Part shown: positions 32,649 to 41,191 of the stretch, in pieces
Position numbering within the stretch: position 1 is the first letter of the stretch
How the letters are laid out: every line of letters begins with the position of its first letter
From: Streptomyces klenkii
GTDB lineage: Bacteria; Actinomycetota; Actinomycetes; Streptomycetales; Streptomycetaceae
Assembly (NCBI RefSeq): GCF_003626645.1
Contig: NZ_RBAM01000003.1
Span: 62,001-126,000 of the forward strand
DNA length: 64,000 bases
Direction of reading: 5' to 3'
The notes under the pieces: generated by a model
What the model was told of the DNA's origin: nothing
What the model saw: the letters and a program-made list of their open reading frames with translations, nothing else
The model's database searches: none
Position numbers and translations under genes: made by a program

Positions 32649-34955
32649 ATGCATTCAGAGAACACTGCGCATCCGGCGGGCGCTCGGGAGGAACTGGCCC
32701 GTGCCATCCGAGCCGCCATGGACGAGGTCACGCGTGAGGGCGCCAGACGTCCCACCCAGGCACAGATCGCCAAGGCCACGGAAGGCAGGAGCCGGCATCG
32801 TGTGAGCAGGACGGCCATCAGCGCGTGGCGGAAGGGCGAGAGGGTTCCCGAATCGTGGGCAGCCCTGTCTTCTTTCCTGAGCGCTCTGGAGGAGGCTGCT
32901 TCGCTTCCACGGGGCCGGCTCGACGCCCCCAAGTGGGTAAGGCTCTATGAACGAGCCCGCGCCGAACAGGTTCCCGAGCCCGGGCCACAGGCCGTGACGT
33001 TCCGGGTTCGCGATGCCGACCCGCTGGAGCTGAAGGTGCACCGCGCCCGCACGGTCGAGGGCGGCGATGCAGTGCCCGCGTACATCCCCAGAGACGTTGA
33101 CCCTGCGGTCCGTCAAGCCATGTCCCACGCCGGACAGCGCGGTGGAGTGATCCTGCTGGTGGGGGACTCCACAGCCGGCAAGACACGATGCGCCTACGAG
33201 GCGATGACCGCTGTCCTTCCCGATCATCTCCTCGTCGTACCGCGCCACGTAACCGAGGTGCCGGAGGCGGTCGCCGCTGTGACCCGATCGGCCAGGGCCG
33301 GGGAGCGCTGCGTTCTCTGGCTCAACGACATGGAGCGCTACCTCGGCCCCGAAGGCATGGATCTCCATGGCATCCGGGCACTGCGCACCGCCAAGGCCAC
33401 CGTGCTCGGAACCATGCGCACCCGCATGCATCAGCAATTCACGGATGATGAATTGGTACGACTCGCGGAGGAATTCCAGGTCGAGCGCCTGTGGTCGAGC
33501 TGCGAACTCGACCGAGCGCACGAAGAACTGCGTTCGAACCGCGATCCGAGACTGCGCCTGGCACTCGACCAGGCCACCGACTTCGGCGTCGCAGAGACCC
33601 TGGCCACCGGCCCGCAGCTGTGGCAGCGTCTCTGTAGCGCCTCGGTGGTCAACGGCAACCCTCGGGGCGCCGCCCTGGTGTGGGCCGCCATCGACCTGGC
33701 CCTGGCAGGCCTGACGGACCCACTCCCGGCCGAACTGCTCGAGGAACTGCACGAGGACTACCTCCCTGGCCGCAACAAGCAGTTGATCGGCCCTGAACCA
33801 CTGGATGAGGCGCTGGCATGGGCCACGACCCCTCCTGACGCCGTAACGCGGCTGCTGATCCCCGACGGCGCCGGACTGCGGGCCTTCGACTACCTGCTGG
33901 ACGCCCACCTCCGGGCCAAGGGAGCTTCGCCCGAGTTCATCCCGGAGAGGGTCTGGGAGACCGCTCTCCGCGTGGGTACCGAAAGGCGGCAGCGCTTCGA
34001 CATCGCCCTGGCCGCCCACGCCAATGAGCGCATCGACATCAGTCGCCGCGCGCTCCGACCGCTCGCCGACGCGGGAGATGTGGACGGGCTGCGTGGGCTT
34101 GGCGTCCTGTGTGAACGTGAAGACCGTACTGAAGCCGCTCGGTGGCTTCAGCTTGCTTGTGACGCCGGAGACGTGCTCTCGCTGCGTCTCATGGGCAACC
34201 TTCACTTCCGTCGGCAGGACCGCAAGGCCGCCGCCGAGTGGTACCGCAAGGCTGCCGAGGCCGGGGACGAAGTGTCCCAGTCGTACTACCACGGCGAACC
34301 CAGCCCTGTTCCTGCCCGCCCTACGCAAGCGCCCAGCGCCCCCTTGCCCACGCACGAGGAGGACGAGGAAGGTGAGTGGGAGGACGAGGACTACGGGCCC
34401 ACTCCACGCACGCTGTGCCTACTCGGGGCTGCCTTCGAAATTCTGGCGGACATGGCATATGACGAGCTGGAAGAAATCGGCGACACCCGCGTTGACCTCC
34501 GCGACAACTACGCCTGCCCCTTCAGCGACATGCCTGTGCTGACCTGGGGACAGAAGGCCGGGTGGCGCCGACAGATGGCGCGGTGCTTCGACGACCTGGC
34601 GAACGACATCGAAGCCGGTAATTGGCCTCTCCCTACGTGCACGGGGGAGGAAATGGCCATGCACCTCGCACTCGAACATGCTTCGGCCATGGTCAGGGAC
34701 GAACCGGACTTCGTCGCGGCGCTGGTGAAGAGCCTCCCAGAGGATTCCCAGGACTACGACTGGGACCTGTGCATGACCTTGTTCCTGGAAGACACTGATG
34801 TCCTCTTCCTCTACGAGCCGTGGTCGCAGGGCATCGAAGATCCGGACAGCTTGCTCAACCAGCACTTGGGGATCGCCAACCTGCAAGCGGACCGCTGGTT
34901 CGAGCCCTTCCGTGAGGACAAGACGCGCGACCCGGGCCGGGGCTTCCGCCGTTGA
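32649..34955 (+). CDS. HTH-P-loop NTPase-Sel1 repeat protein (STAND-like)
   Basis: A 768-residue multidomain protein. Residues about 30-85 look like an XRE-type helix-turn-helix (TQAQIAKATEGRSRHRVSRT, ISAWRKGERVPESW). Walker A is GDSTAGKT at 172-179; the Walker-B-like strand is CVLWLND at 221-227. Residues about 290-450 are helical. Residues about 460-545 hold Sel1/TPR-like repeats (AAEWYRKAAEAGDEVSQSYY). An acidic linker (568-585) precedes a C-terminal 180-residue domain that is not recognised. The plan resembles signal-transducing STAND ATPases, some of which act in phage defence. Base composition is clearly lower in GC (one sampled 60-base line is about 53%) than the flanking genes, which suggests transfer. 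Function is inference only. Confidence 0.75.
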   Translation: MHSENTAHPAGAREELARAIRAAMDEVTREGARRPTQAQIAKATEGRSRHRVSRTAISAWRKGERVPESWAALSSFLSALEEAASLPRGRLDAPKWVRLYERARAEQVPEPGPQAVTFRVRDADPLELKVHRARTVEGGDAVPAYIPRDVDPAVRQAMSHAGQRGGVILLVGDSTAGKTRCAYEAMTAVLPDHLLVVPRHVTEVPEAVAAVTRSARAGERCVLWLNDMERYLGPEGMDLHGIRALRTAKATVLGTMRTRMHQQFTDDELVRLAEEFQVERLWSSCELDRAHEELRSNRDPRLRLALDQATDFGVAETLATGPQLWQRLCSASVVNGNPRGAALVWAAIDLALAGLTDPLPAELLEELHEDYLPGRNKQLIGPEPLDEALAWATTPPDAVTRLLIPDGAGLRAFDYLLDAHLRAKGASPEFIPERVWETALRVGTERRQRFDIALAAHANERIDISRRALRPLADAGDVDGLRGLGVLCEREDRTEAARWLQLACDAGDVLSLRLMGNLHFRRQDRKAAAEWYRKAAEAGDEVSQSYYHGEPSPVPARPTQAPSAPLPTHEEDEEGEWEDEDYGPTPRTLCLLGAAFEILADMAYDELEEIGDTRVDLRDNYACPFSDMPVLTWGQKAGWRRQMARCFDDLANDIEAGNWPLPTCTGEEMAMHLALEHASAMVRDEPDFVAALVKSLPEDSQDYDWDLCMTLFLEDTDVLFLYEPWSQGIEDPDSLLNQHLGIANLQADRWFEPFREDKTRDPGRGFRR

Positions 34956-35027
34956 TCACGTGTCCCGCCGGGAATTCCCGTCCGCGCCGCCTGACCTGCG
35001 GCAACAGTGCCCGGAATTAGGGAGGCC

Positions 35028-35081
35028 ATGGCGGAAGAGAGCTGGCTCGGCTTGTGTATCGCCCAAGCGATCGGATCCTGA
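35028..35081 (+). CDS. Possible 17-residue peptide
   Basis: An ATG at 35028 directly follows a strong AGGGAGG sequence (35019-35025, close spacing) and encodes MAEESWLGLCIAQAIGS before a TGA at 35079-35081. It lies between the NTPase gene and the small membrane protein gene. It may be a leader peptide or a chance frame; only the ribosome-binding-type sequence favours translation. Confidence 0.25.
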   Translation: MAEESWLGLCIAQAIGS

Positions 35082-35112
35082 ACCGGCCCCGCAACCAAAG
35101 GCAGTCGCACTC

Positions 35113-35274
35113 ATGTCCTTCAGTCACGAACTTCTGGTCCTGGCTCTTCTCCCGACCGTCGTGGTCGTCAGCCTCCTCATCGGCCACCTGACAACGTTGC
35201 GCGGCCTGCGCGGCGATCAGCGCGTGGCCGTCTTCCGCATCCTTGCGGACGTGCTCGACAAGCGCCGCCGATGA
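35113..35274 (+). CDS. Small single-pass membrane protein
   Basis: A 53-residue protein with one predicted membrane helix (LLVLALLPTVVVVSLLIGHL, about residues 7-26) and a basic C-terminal tail rich in Arg (LADVLDKRRR). No family is recognised. It begins 157 bp after the HTH-NTPase gene on the same strand and ends just before a strong terminator, so the two may share a transcript. Small membrane proteins of this sort can be effectors, anchors or toxins; none of these is shown. A Shine-Dalgarno sequence is not obvious. Confidence 0.6.
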   Translation: MSFSHELLVLALLPTVVVVSLLIGHLTTLRGLRGDQRVAVFRILADVLDKRRR

Positions 35275-35279
35275 CACAG

Positions 35280-35310
35280 CGAGGCCCCCGGCAAGTTGCC
35301 GGGGGCCTCG
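35280..35310. terminator. Strong bidirectional terminator
   Basis: CGAGGCCCCCGGCAA (35280-35294) and TTGCCGGGGGCCTCG (35296-35310) are perfect 15-base inverted arms. It closes the NTPase/membrane protein island and the convergent suf operon. Confidence 0.9.
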
Positions 35311-35323
35311 AAGCAGCCAGGTG

Positions 35324-35662
35324 TCAGACGTTGAAGCCGAGGGCGCGGAGCTGCTCGCGGCCCTCGTCGGTGATCTTGTCCGGGCCCCACGGCGGCATCC
35401 AGACCCAGTTGATCCGGAGCTCGTTGACGATGCCCTCCGTGCAGGACTTCGCCTGGTCCTCGATGACGTCGGTCAGCGGGCAGGCCGCGGACGTCAGGGT
35501 CATGTCGAGGGTGGCGATGTTGGCGTCGTCGATGTGGATGCCGTAGATCAGGCCGAGGTTGACGACGTCGATGCCCAGCTCGGGGTCGACCACGTCGTAG
35601 AGGGCCTCGCGGACCTCCTCCTCGGTGGCCGGCTTGGTGGTCATCCCTGCGTTGTCGCTCAT
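35324..35662 (-). CDS. Fe-S assembly accessory protein (SufT/MIP18-type, DUF59)
   Basis: A 112-residue metal-sulfur cluster biosynthetic factor. The core EEEVREALYDVVDPELGIDV, NLGLIYGIHI and LTSAACPLTDVIEDQ (with the conserved Cys) match the DUF59/MIP18 family, which helps mature Fe-S proteins. It is the last gene of the suf operon and its ATG overlaps the sufU stop (ATGA at 35659-35662). A second ATG at 35644 is possible but less likely given the overlap. A strong terminator follows. Confidence 0.9.
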   Translation of the reverse strand: MSDNAGMTTKPATEEEVREALYDVVDPELGIDVVNLGLIYGIHIDDANIATLDMTLTSAACPLTDVIEDQAKSCTEGIVNELRINWVWMPPWGPDKITDEGREQLRALGFNV

Positions 35663-36123
35663 GCGGTCTTCCTCTCAGCGCCATCGCCCACTGCCTGGGC
35701 GGTCGCGTCCTTCCACGCCATCCAGCTCAGCAGAGCACACTTCACGCGCGCCGGGTACTTGGAGACGCCGGCGAACGCGACCGCGTCCTCCAGCACCTCC
35801 TCCATCGAGTCGTCCGGCTCGATGCGGCCCTTGGACTGCATCAGCTCCAGGAAGGTCTCCTGGATCTTCCGGGCCTGCTCCAGCTCCTTGCCGACCAGCA
35901 GCTCGTTGAGCACGGAGGCGCTGGCCTGGCTGATGGAGCAGCCCTGGCCCTCGTACGAGACGTCCTCGATGGTGTCGCCGGACATGCGCACCCGCAGCGT
36001 GATCTCGTCGCCGCAGGTGGGGTTGACGTGGTGCACCTCGGCGTCGCCGTCCCGCAAGCCCCGCCCGTGCGGGTGCTTGTAGTGGTCCAGGATGACGTCC
36101 TGGTACATCGAATCAAGCTTCAC
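35659..36123 (-). CDS. sufU: Fe-S cluster scaffold/sulfur-transfer protein SufU
   Basis: A 154-residue IscU-like protein of the SufU type. It accepts persulfide sulfur from SufS for cluster building. Visible motifs are LDSMYQDVILDHYKHPHGRG, the Cys-Gly-Asp pair HVNPTCGDEITLRV, the second Cys in YEGQGCSISQASASVL and the third in RVKCALLSWMAWK, with the SufU-specific insertion between them. GTG start at 36123, 12 bp after sufS. Confidence 0.94.
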   Translation of the reverse strand: MKLDSMYQDVILDHYKHPHGRGLRDGDAEVHHVNPTCGDEITLRVRMSGDTIEDVSYEGQGCSISQASASVLNELLVGKELEQARKIQETFLELMQSKGRIEPDDSMEEVLEDAVAFAGVSKYPARVKCALLSWMAWKDATAQAVGDGAERKTA

Positions 36124-36135
36124 AAGTACCCCGCT

Positions 36136-37392
36136 CTACCCGAAGAAGTTCCGGACGTGCTCCAGACCCGCGACCAGGGCGTCGACCTCGCCGGGGGTGG
36201 AGTACAGATAGAACGACGCTCGCGTGGTCGCGGGAATTCCGTACCGGAGGCAGACGGGCCGCGCGCAGTGGTGGCCGACGCGGACGGCGATGCCCTGCTC
36301 GTCGAGGACCTGGCCCACGTCGTGCGGGTGGATGTCGCCGAGCGTGAAGGAGATCGTGGCGCCGCGGTCCTCGGCCGTGGTGGGGCCGATGATGCGCAGG
36401 TCCGGGACTTCCTGGAGGCGCGTGACCGCGTACTGCGTGATCGCGTGCTCGTGCCGGGCGATGTTCTCCATGCCGATCGCGGAGAGGTAGTCCACCGCGG
36501 CGCCGAGGCCGACGGCCTGGGCGATCGGGGGCGTACCGGCCTCGAACTTGTGCGGCGCGGGCGCGTAGGTCGAGGAGTGCATCGAGACGGTCTCGATCAT
36601 CTCGCCGCCGCCGAGGAACGGCGGGAGGTCCTCCAGCAGCTCCTGGCGGCCCCACAGGACGCCGATGCCCGTCGGGCCGCACATCTTGTGGCCGGTGAAG
36701 GCCACGAAGTCGGCCTGGAGGGCCTGGACGTCCAGCACCATGTGCGGGGCGGCCTGGGAGGCGTCGATGACGACGAGCGCACCGACCTCCTGGGCGCGCC
36801 GGACGATGGTCTCGACGGGGTTGATCGTGCCCATGATGTTGGAGACCAGCACGAACGAGACGACCTTGGTCTTCTCGGTGATGATCTCGTCGATGTTGGA
36901 CAGGTCGAGCCGGCCGTCGTCGGTGAGGCCGAACCACTTCAGCTTCGCGCCGGTGCGCTGCGAGAGCAGCTGCCACGGGACGATGTTGGAGTGGTGCTCC
37001 ATCTCCGTGATGACGATCTCGGTGTCGTGGTCGACCCGGTAGGGCTCGTCGGCCCAGCCGAGCATGTTGGCCACGAGGTTGAGCGACTCGGAGGCGTTCT
37101 TGGTGAAGATGACCTCGTCGCGGCTGGGCGCGTTGATGAAGGCGGCGACCTTGTCGCGCGCGCCCTCGTACAGCGCCGTGGCCTCCTCGGCGATCGTGTA
37201 GACGCCGCGGTGGACGTTGGCGTTGTGCCGCTCGTAGTACTCGTTGAGTGCGTCGAGCACCTGGCGCGGCTTCTGGGAAGTGGCCGCGGAGTCCAGGTAG
37301 ACGATCTTCTTACCGTCGTGGACCGTGCGGTCCAGGATGGGGAAGTCCTTGCGAATCGCCTCGGTGTCGAGGAGGCCCGGCAGTATGGTCAC
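36136..37392 (-). CDS. sufS: Cysteine desulfurase SufS
   Basis: A 418-residue group II cysteine desulfurase that takes sulfur from cysteine as an enzyme persulfide for Fe-S cluster assembly with SufU. PLP-binding features are VYLDSAATSQKPRQVLDAL, TEMEHHSNIVPWQ, VVIDASQAAPHM and the Schiff-base Lys in FTGHKMCGPTGIGVLWG. The persulfide Cys lies in RVGHHCARPVCLRYG. Its ATG overlaps the sufC stop (ATGA at 37389-37392). Confidence 0.96.
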   Translation of the reverse strand: MTILPGLLDTEAIRKDFPILDRTVHDGKKIVYLDSAATSQKPRQVLDALNEYYERHNANVHRGVYTIAEEATALYEGARDKVAAFINAPSRDEVIFTKNASESLNLVANMLGWADEPYRVDHDTEIVITEMEHHSNIVPWQLLSQRTGAKLKWFGLTDDGRLDLSNIDEIITEKTKVVSFVLVSNIMGTINPVETIVRRAQEVGALVVIDASQAAPHMVLDVQALQADFVAFTGHKMCGPTGIGVLWGRQELLEDLPPFLGGGEMIETVSMHSSTYAPAPHKFEAGTPPIAQAVGLGAAVDYLSAIGMENIARHEHAITQYAVTRLQEVPDLRIIGPTTAEDRGATISFTLGDIHPHDVGQVLDEQGIAVRVGHHCARPVCLRYGIPATTRASFYLYSTPGEVDALVAGLEHVRNFFG

Positions 37393-38156
37393 GCGGTTAC
37401 GCCGCCCTTCGTCTGGTAGGCCTCGTAGCCCTCGGACTCCAGCTTGTCGGCGAGCTCGGCGCCGCCGGACTCGACGATGCGGCCGCCGGAGAAGACGTGG
37501 ACGAAGTCAGGCTTGATGTAGCGCAGGATGCGCGTGTAGTGCGTGATCAGCAGGGTGCCGACCTCACCGGTCTCGCGGACGCGGTTGACGCCCTCGGAGA
37601 CCTGGCGCAGCGCGTCGACGTCGAGGCCGGAGTCGGTCTCGTCGAGGATCGCGATCTTCGGCTTGAGGAGCTCCAGCTGGAGGATCTCGTGGCGCTTCTT
37701 CTCACCGCCGGAGAAGCCCTCGTTGACGTTGCGCTCGGCAAAGGCGGGGTCCATGTTGAGGCGCTCCATGGCCCCCTTGACCTCCTTCACCCAGGTGCGC
37801 AGCTTGGGGGCCTCGCCGCGGATGGCGGTGGCGGAGGTGCGCAGGAAGTTGGAGACGGAGACGCCGGGCACCTCGACGGGGTACTGCATGGCGAGGAAGA
37901 CGCCGGCGCGGGCGCGCTCGTCGACGGACATCTCCAGGACGTCCTCGCCGTCGAGGGTGACGGTGCCGCCGGTGATCGTGTACTTGGGGTGACCCGCCAG
38001 GGAGTACGCCAGGGTCGACTTGCCGGAGCCGTTGGGGCCCATGATGGCGTGGGTCTCGCCCTGCTTCACAGTCAGGTCGACGCCCTTGAGGATCTCGCGC
38101 GGGCCGTTCTCGGCTTCGACGGAGACGTGCAGGTCGTGGATCTCAAGCGTTGCCAT
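37389..38156 (-). CDS. sufC: Fe-S cluster assembly ATPase SufC
   Basis: A 255-residue ABC-type ATPase of the SufBCD complex. Walker A is GPNGSGKSTLAYSLAG, the signature is FSGGEKKRHEILQ, Walker B is AILDETDSGLDVDAL and the switch His is in LLITHYTRIL. It drives the conformational changes of SufB-SufD during cluster synthesis. It lies seven bases after the Rieske gene. Confidence 0.97.
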   Translation of the reverse strand: MATLEIHDLHVSVEAENGPREILKGVDLTVKQGETHAIMGPNGSGKSTLAYSLAGHPKYTITGGTVTLDGEDVLEMSVDERARAGVFLAMQYPVEVPGVSVSNFLRTSATAIRGEAPKLRTWVKEVKGAMERLNMDPAFAERNVNEGFSGGEKKRHEILQLELLKPKIAILDETDSGLDVDALRQVSEGVNRVRETGEVGTLLITHYTRILRYIKPDFVHVFSGGRIVESGGAELADKLESEGYEAYQTKGGVTA

Positions 38157-38163
38157 GGGGAAC

Positions 38164-38490
38164 TCAGGACTCCTGGGTGACGGAGACGAGCACGTCGTCC
38201 CCTTCGATCTTGACGGGGTATACGGGGACGGGGCGCGTGGCGGGCAGGCCGGAGGGCTTTCCGGTGCGCAGGTCGAAGCTGGAGCCGTGCAGCCAGCACT
38301 CGATCGCGCAGTCCTCCACCTCGCCCTCGGAGAGCGAGACGTTCGCGTGGGAGCAGATGTCGTTGATGGCGAAGACCTCCCCCTCGGTGCGGACGAGGGA
38401 GACGGGGACGCCGTCGATCTCGACCCGCTTGGGGGTGTCCTCCTCCAGGTCGCTCAGGGCGGCCACTCGGACGTAGAGGGTCTCGCTCAT
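38164..38490 (-). CDS. Rieske-type [2Fe-2S] ferredoxin
   Basis: A 108-residue non-heme ferredoxin with the two Rieske ligand boxes: Cys-X-His in NDICSHANVSL and Cys-X2-His in IECWLHGSSFDL. It resembles the NirD/BphF-type small ferredoxins. Placement inside the suf operon, between sufD and sufC with an ATGA overlap to sufD (38487-38490), suggests it supplies electrons for or receives clusters from the Suf machine; the exact role is not established. Confidence 0.93.
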   Translation of the reverse strand: MSETLYVRVAALSDLEEDTPKRVEIDGVPVSLVRTEGEVFAINDICSHANVSLSEGEVEDCAIECWLHGSSFDLRTGKPSGLPATRPVPVYPVKIEGDDVLVSVTQES

Positions 38491-39677
38491 GCCACCGACG
38501 CCTCCAGCTCGGCCTCGATCTTGGCGATGAGGCGCTCCTCCAGCTCCGGGATACCGATCTGCTGGACCAGCTCGGCGAAGAAGCCCCGGACGACCAGGCG
38601 CCGGGCCTCGTCGGCGGGGATGCCGCGAGCCATCAGGTAGAACAGCTGCTCGTCGTCGAAGCGGCCGGTCGCCGAGGCGTGGCCGGCGCCGACGATCTCG
38701 CCGGTCTCGATCTCCAGGTTGGGCACGGAGTCGACACGGGCGCCGTCGGTGAGGACGAGGTTGCGGTTGAGCTCGTAGGTGTCGGTGCCCTCGGCCTCCG
38801 CGCGGATGAGGACGTCGCCGATCCAGACGGCGTGGGCGTCCTGGCCCTGCAGCGCGCCCTTGTAGGCGACGTTGCTGCGGCAGTGCGGGGTGTCGTGGTC
38901 GACGAAGAGGCGGTGCTCCTGGTGCTGGCCCTTGTCCGTGAAGTACAGACCGTAGAGCTCGGCCTCGCCGCCGGGGGCGCCGTAGACGACCCGGGGGTGG
39001 AGGCGGACCAGGTCGCCGCCGAAGGTGACGACGACGGACTTGAAGGAGGCGTCGCGGCCGATCAGCGCGGTGTGCTGGGCTGCGTGCACCGCGGTGGCGT
39101 CCCAGTCCTGGATGGAGACGACCGTGAGCTTGGCGCCGTCGCCGATGAGGAACTCGACGTTGGCGGCGAGCGTGGTGTCACCGGTGTGGTCGAGGACGAC
39201 GACGGCCTCGGCGAAGGCGCCGACCTCGATCACCTGGTGGCCGAAGGCCACGCCGCCCTCGCCGTGCACGGAGATCGTGACGGGCTCGGTGAGGACCGCG
39301 TCCTTGGGGATCGAGACGACCGAGGCCTTCTCGAAGGAGCTGTAGGCCTGGGCGGCGACGCGGTCGACCGGCTTGCCGGACCGGCCGAGGCGGGCGTCGT
39401 CGCGGCCGACGGTCTCGACGGTGACGCCCGCGGGGGCGCTCACCTCGACCTTCACGCCGCCACCGTCCACGCCCTTGCCCGCGGCCGTGCCGTCGTGCAG
39501 ACCGCGCAGGCGCTCCAGCGGGGTGAACCGCCACTCCTCCTCGCGGCCGTGCGGCACGGGGAAGTCCGCCACGTCGTACGAGGCGGGGGCGCTCACGCGC
39601 GCGTCGATGGGCTGCTGCGGCCCGCCCACCTGGATGGCGCCGTCGGTCGTGCTGCCGGCGGGGGTGTTGTCAGCCAT
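38487..39677 (-). CDS. sufD: Fe-S cluster assembly protein SufD
   Basis: A 396-residue beta-helix scaffold subunit of SufBCD. The N-terminus has DFPVPHGREEEWRFTPLERL; the core contains GDGAKLTVVSIQDWDATAVH and the C-terminus DEQLFYLMARGIPADEARRL with VVRGFFAELVQQIG, typical of SufD. It lies 92 bp after sufB with a strong GC-rich hairpin in between. Confidence 0.95.
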   Translation of the reverse strand: MADNTPAGSTTDGAIQVGGPQQPIDARVSAPASYDVADFPVPHGREEEWRFTPLERLRGLHDGTAAGKGVDGGGVKVEVSAPAGVTVETVGRDDARLGRSGKPVDRVAAQAYSSFEKASVVSIPKDAVLTEPVTISVHGEGGVAFGHQVIEVGAFAEAVVVLDHTGDTTLAANVEFLIGDGAKLTVVSIQDWDATAVHAAQHTALIGRDASFKSVVVTFGGDLVRLHPRVVYGAPGGEAELYGLYFTDKGQHQEHRLFVDHDTPHCRSNVAYKGALQGQDAHAVWIGDVLIRAEAEGTDTYELNRNLVLTDGARVDSVPNLEIETGEIVGAGHASATGRFDDEQLFYLMARGIPADEARRLVVRGFFAELVQQIGIPELEERLIAKIEAELEASVA

Positions 39678-39740
39678 GGCTGTCGTCGTGCTCTCTTCCT
39701 GTCACAAAGGGTTCGCTGCTGCGGTCGGGGGCGTCCGTGC

Positions 39741-39769
39741 CCCTCCCCCGCCTCCGGGCGGGGGGAGGG
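39741..39769 (-). other. GC hairpin between sufB and sufD
   Basis: CCCTCCCCCGCC (39741-39752) pairs with GGCGGGGGGAGGG (39757-39769) with one bulged G and a four-base loop. On the minus strand it begins right after the sufB stop codon. It has no T-run. It may be a partial terminator or mRNA-stabilising structure that adjusts sufB against the downstream genes. Confidence 0.6.
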
Positions 39770-41191
39770 TCAGCCGACGGAGCCTTCCATCTGCAGCTCG
39801 ATCAGCCGGTTGAGCTCCAGCGCGTACTCCATGGGCAGCTCGCGGGCGATCGGCTCCACGAAACCACGCACGATCATGGCCATCGCCTCGTCCTCGGAGA
39901 GACCGCGGCTCATCAGGTAGAAGAGCTGGTCGTCGCTCACCTTGGAGACGGTCGCCTCGTGGCCCATGGAGACGTCGTCCTCGCGGACGTCGACGTAGGG
40001 GTAGGTGTCCGAGCGGGAGATGGTGTCCACGAGCAGGGCGTCGCAGAGCACGTTCGACTTGGAGCCGTGGGCGCCCTCGCCGATCTCGATCAGGCCGCGG
40101 TAGGAGGTGCGGCCGCCGCCTCGCGCCACCGACTTGGAGACGATGTTGGAGGAGGTGTTCGGCGCCATGTGGACCATCTTGGCGCCGGCGTCCTGGTGCT
40201 GGCCCTGGCCGGAGAAGGCGATGGACAGCGTCTCGCCCTTGGCGTGCTCGCCCATCAGGTAGACGGCGGGGTACTTCATCGTCACCTTGGAGCCGATGTT
40301 GCCGTCGACCCACTCCATGGTCGCGCCCTCGTAGGCCACGGCGCGCTTGGTGACCAGGTTGTAGACGTTGTTCGACCAGTTCTGGATGGTCGTGTAGCGG
40401 CAGCGGCCGCCCTTCTTGACGATGATCTCCACGACGGCGCTGTGCAGCGAGTCCGAGGAGTAGATCGGGGCGGTGCAGCCCTCGACGTAGTGGACGTAGG
40501 CGTCCTCGTCGACGATGATCAGCGTCCGCTCGAACTGGCCCATGTTCTCCGTGTTGATGCGGAAGTAGGCCTGGAGCGGGATGTCCACGTGGACACCCTT
40601 GGGGACGTAGATGAAGGAGCCGCCGGACCACACGGCGGAGTTCAGCGAGGCGAACTTGTTGTCGCCGACGGGGATGACCGTGCCGAAGTACTCCTGGAAG
40701 AGCTCGGGGTGCTCCTTCAGGGCGGTGTCGGTGTCCAGGAAGATGACGCCCTGCTCCTCCAGGTCCTCGCGGATCTGGTGGTAGACGACCTCCGACTCGT
40801 ACTGCGCGGCGACACCGGCGACGAGGCGCTGCTTCTCGGCCTCCGGGATGCCCAGCTTGTCGTAGGTGTTCTTGATGTCCTCCGGCAGGTCCTCCCAGGT
40901 GGCGGCCTGCTTCTCGGTGGAGCGGACGAAGTACTTGATGTTGTCGAAGTCGATGCCGGAGAGGTCGGAGCCCCAGGTCGGCATGGGCTTCTTGTCGAAG
41001 AGCTTCAGGCCCTTCAGGCGCAGCTTGAGCATCCACTCCGGCTCGGACTTCTTGGCCGAGATGTCGCGGACGACCGCCTCGGAGAGGCCGCGCTTGGCTG
41101 CGGCGCCGGCCACGTCGGAGTCGGCCCAGCCGTATTCGTACGTGCCCAGGCCTTCGAGCTCAGGGTGGGCAGTCTCCGTGGGGAGAGTCAT
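39770..41191 (-). CDS. sufB: Fe-S cluster assembly protein SufB
   Basis: A 473-residue scaffold subunit on which clusters are built. Visible are [19 protein letters not shown], a Cys-containing [60 protein letters not shown] and [20 protein letters not shown]. The ATG at 41191 has GGAGGAA upstream and overlaps the sufR stop by ATGA (41188-41191); the extra in-frame sequence further upstream lies inside sufR and is not coding in this frame. Confidence 0.96.
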   Translation of the reverse strand: MTLPTETAHPELEGLGTYEYGWADSDVAGAAAKRGLSEAVVRDISAKKSEPEWMLKLRLKGLKLFDKKPMPTWGSDLSGIDFDNIKYFVRSTEKQAATWEDLPEDIKNTYDKLGIPEAEKQRLVAGVAAQYESEVVYHQIREDLEEQGVIFLDTDTALKEHPELFQEYFGTVIPVGDNKFASLNSAVWSGGSFIYVPKGVHVDIPLQAYFRINTENMGQFERTLIIVDEDAYVHYVEGCTAPIYSSDSLHSAVVEIIVKKGGRCRYTTIQNWSNNVYNLVTKRAVAYEGATMEWVDGNIGSKVTMKYPAVYLMGEHAKGETLSIAFSGQGQHQDAGAKMVHMAPNTSSNIVSKSVARGGGRTSYRGLIEIGEGAHGSKSNVLCDALLVDTISRSDTYPYVDVREDDVSMGHEATVSKVSDDQLFYLMSRGLSEDEAMAMIVRGFVEPIARELPMEYALELNRLIELQMEGSVG

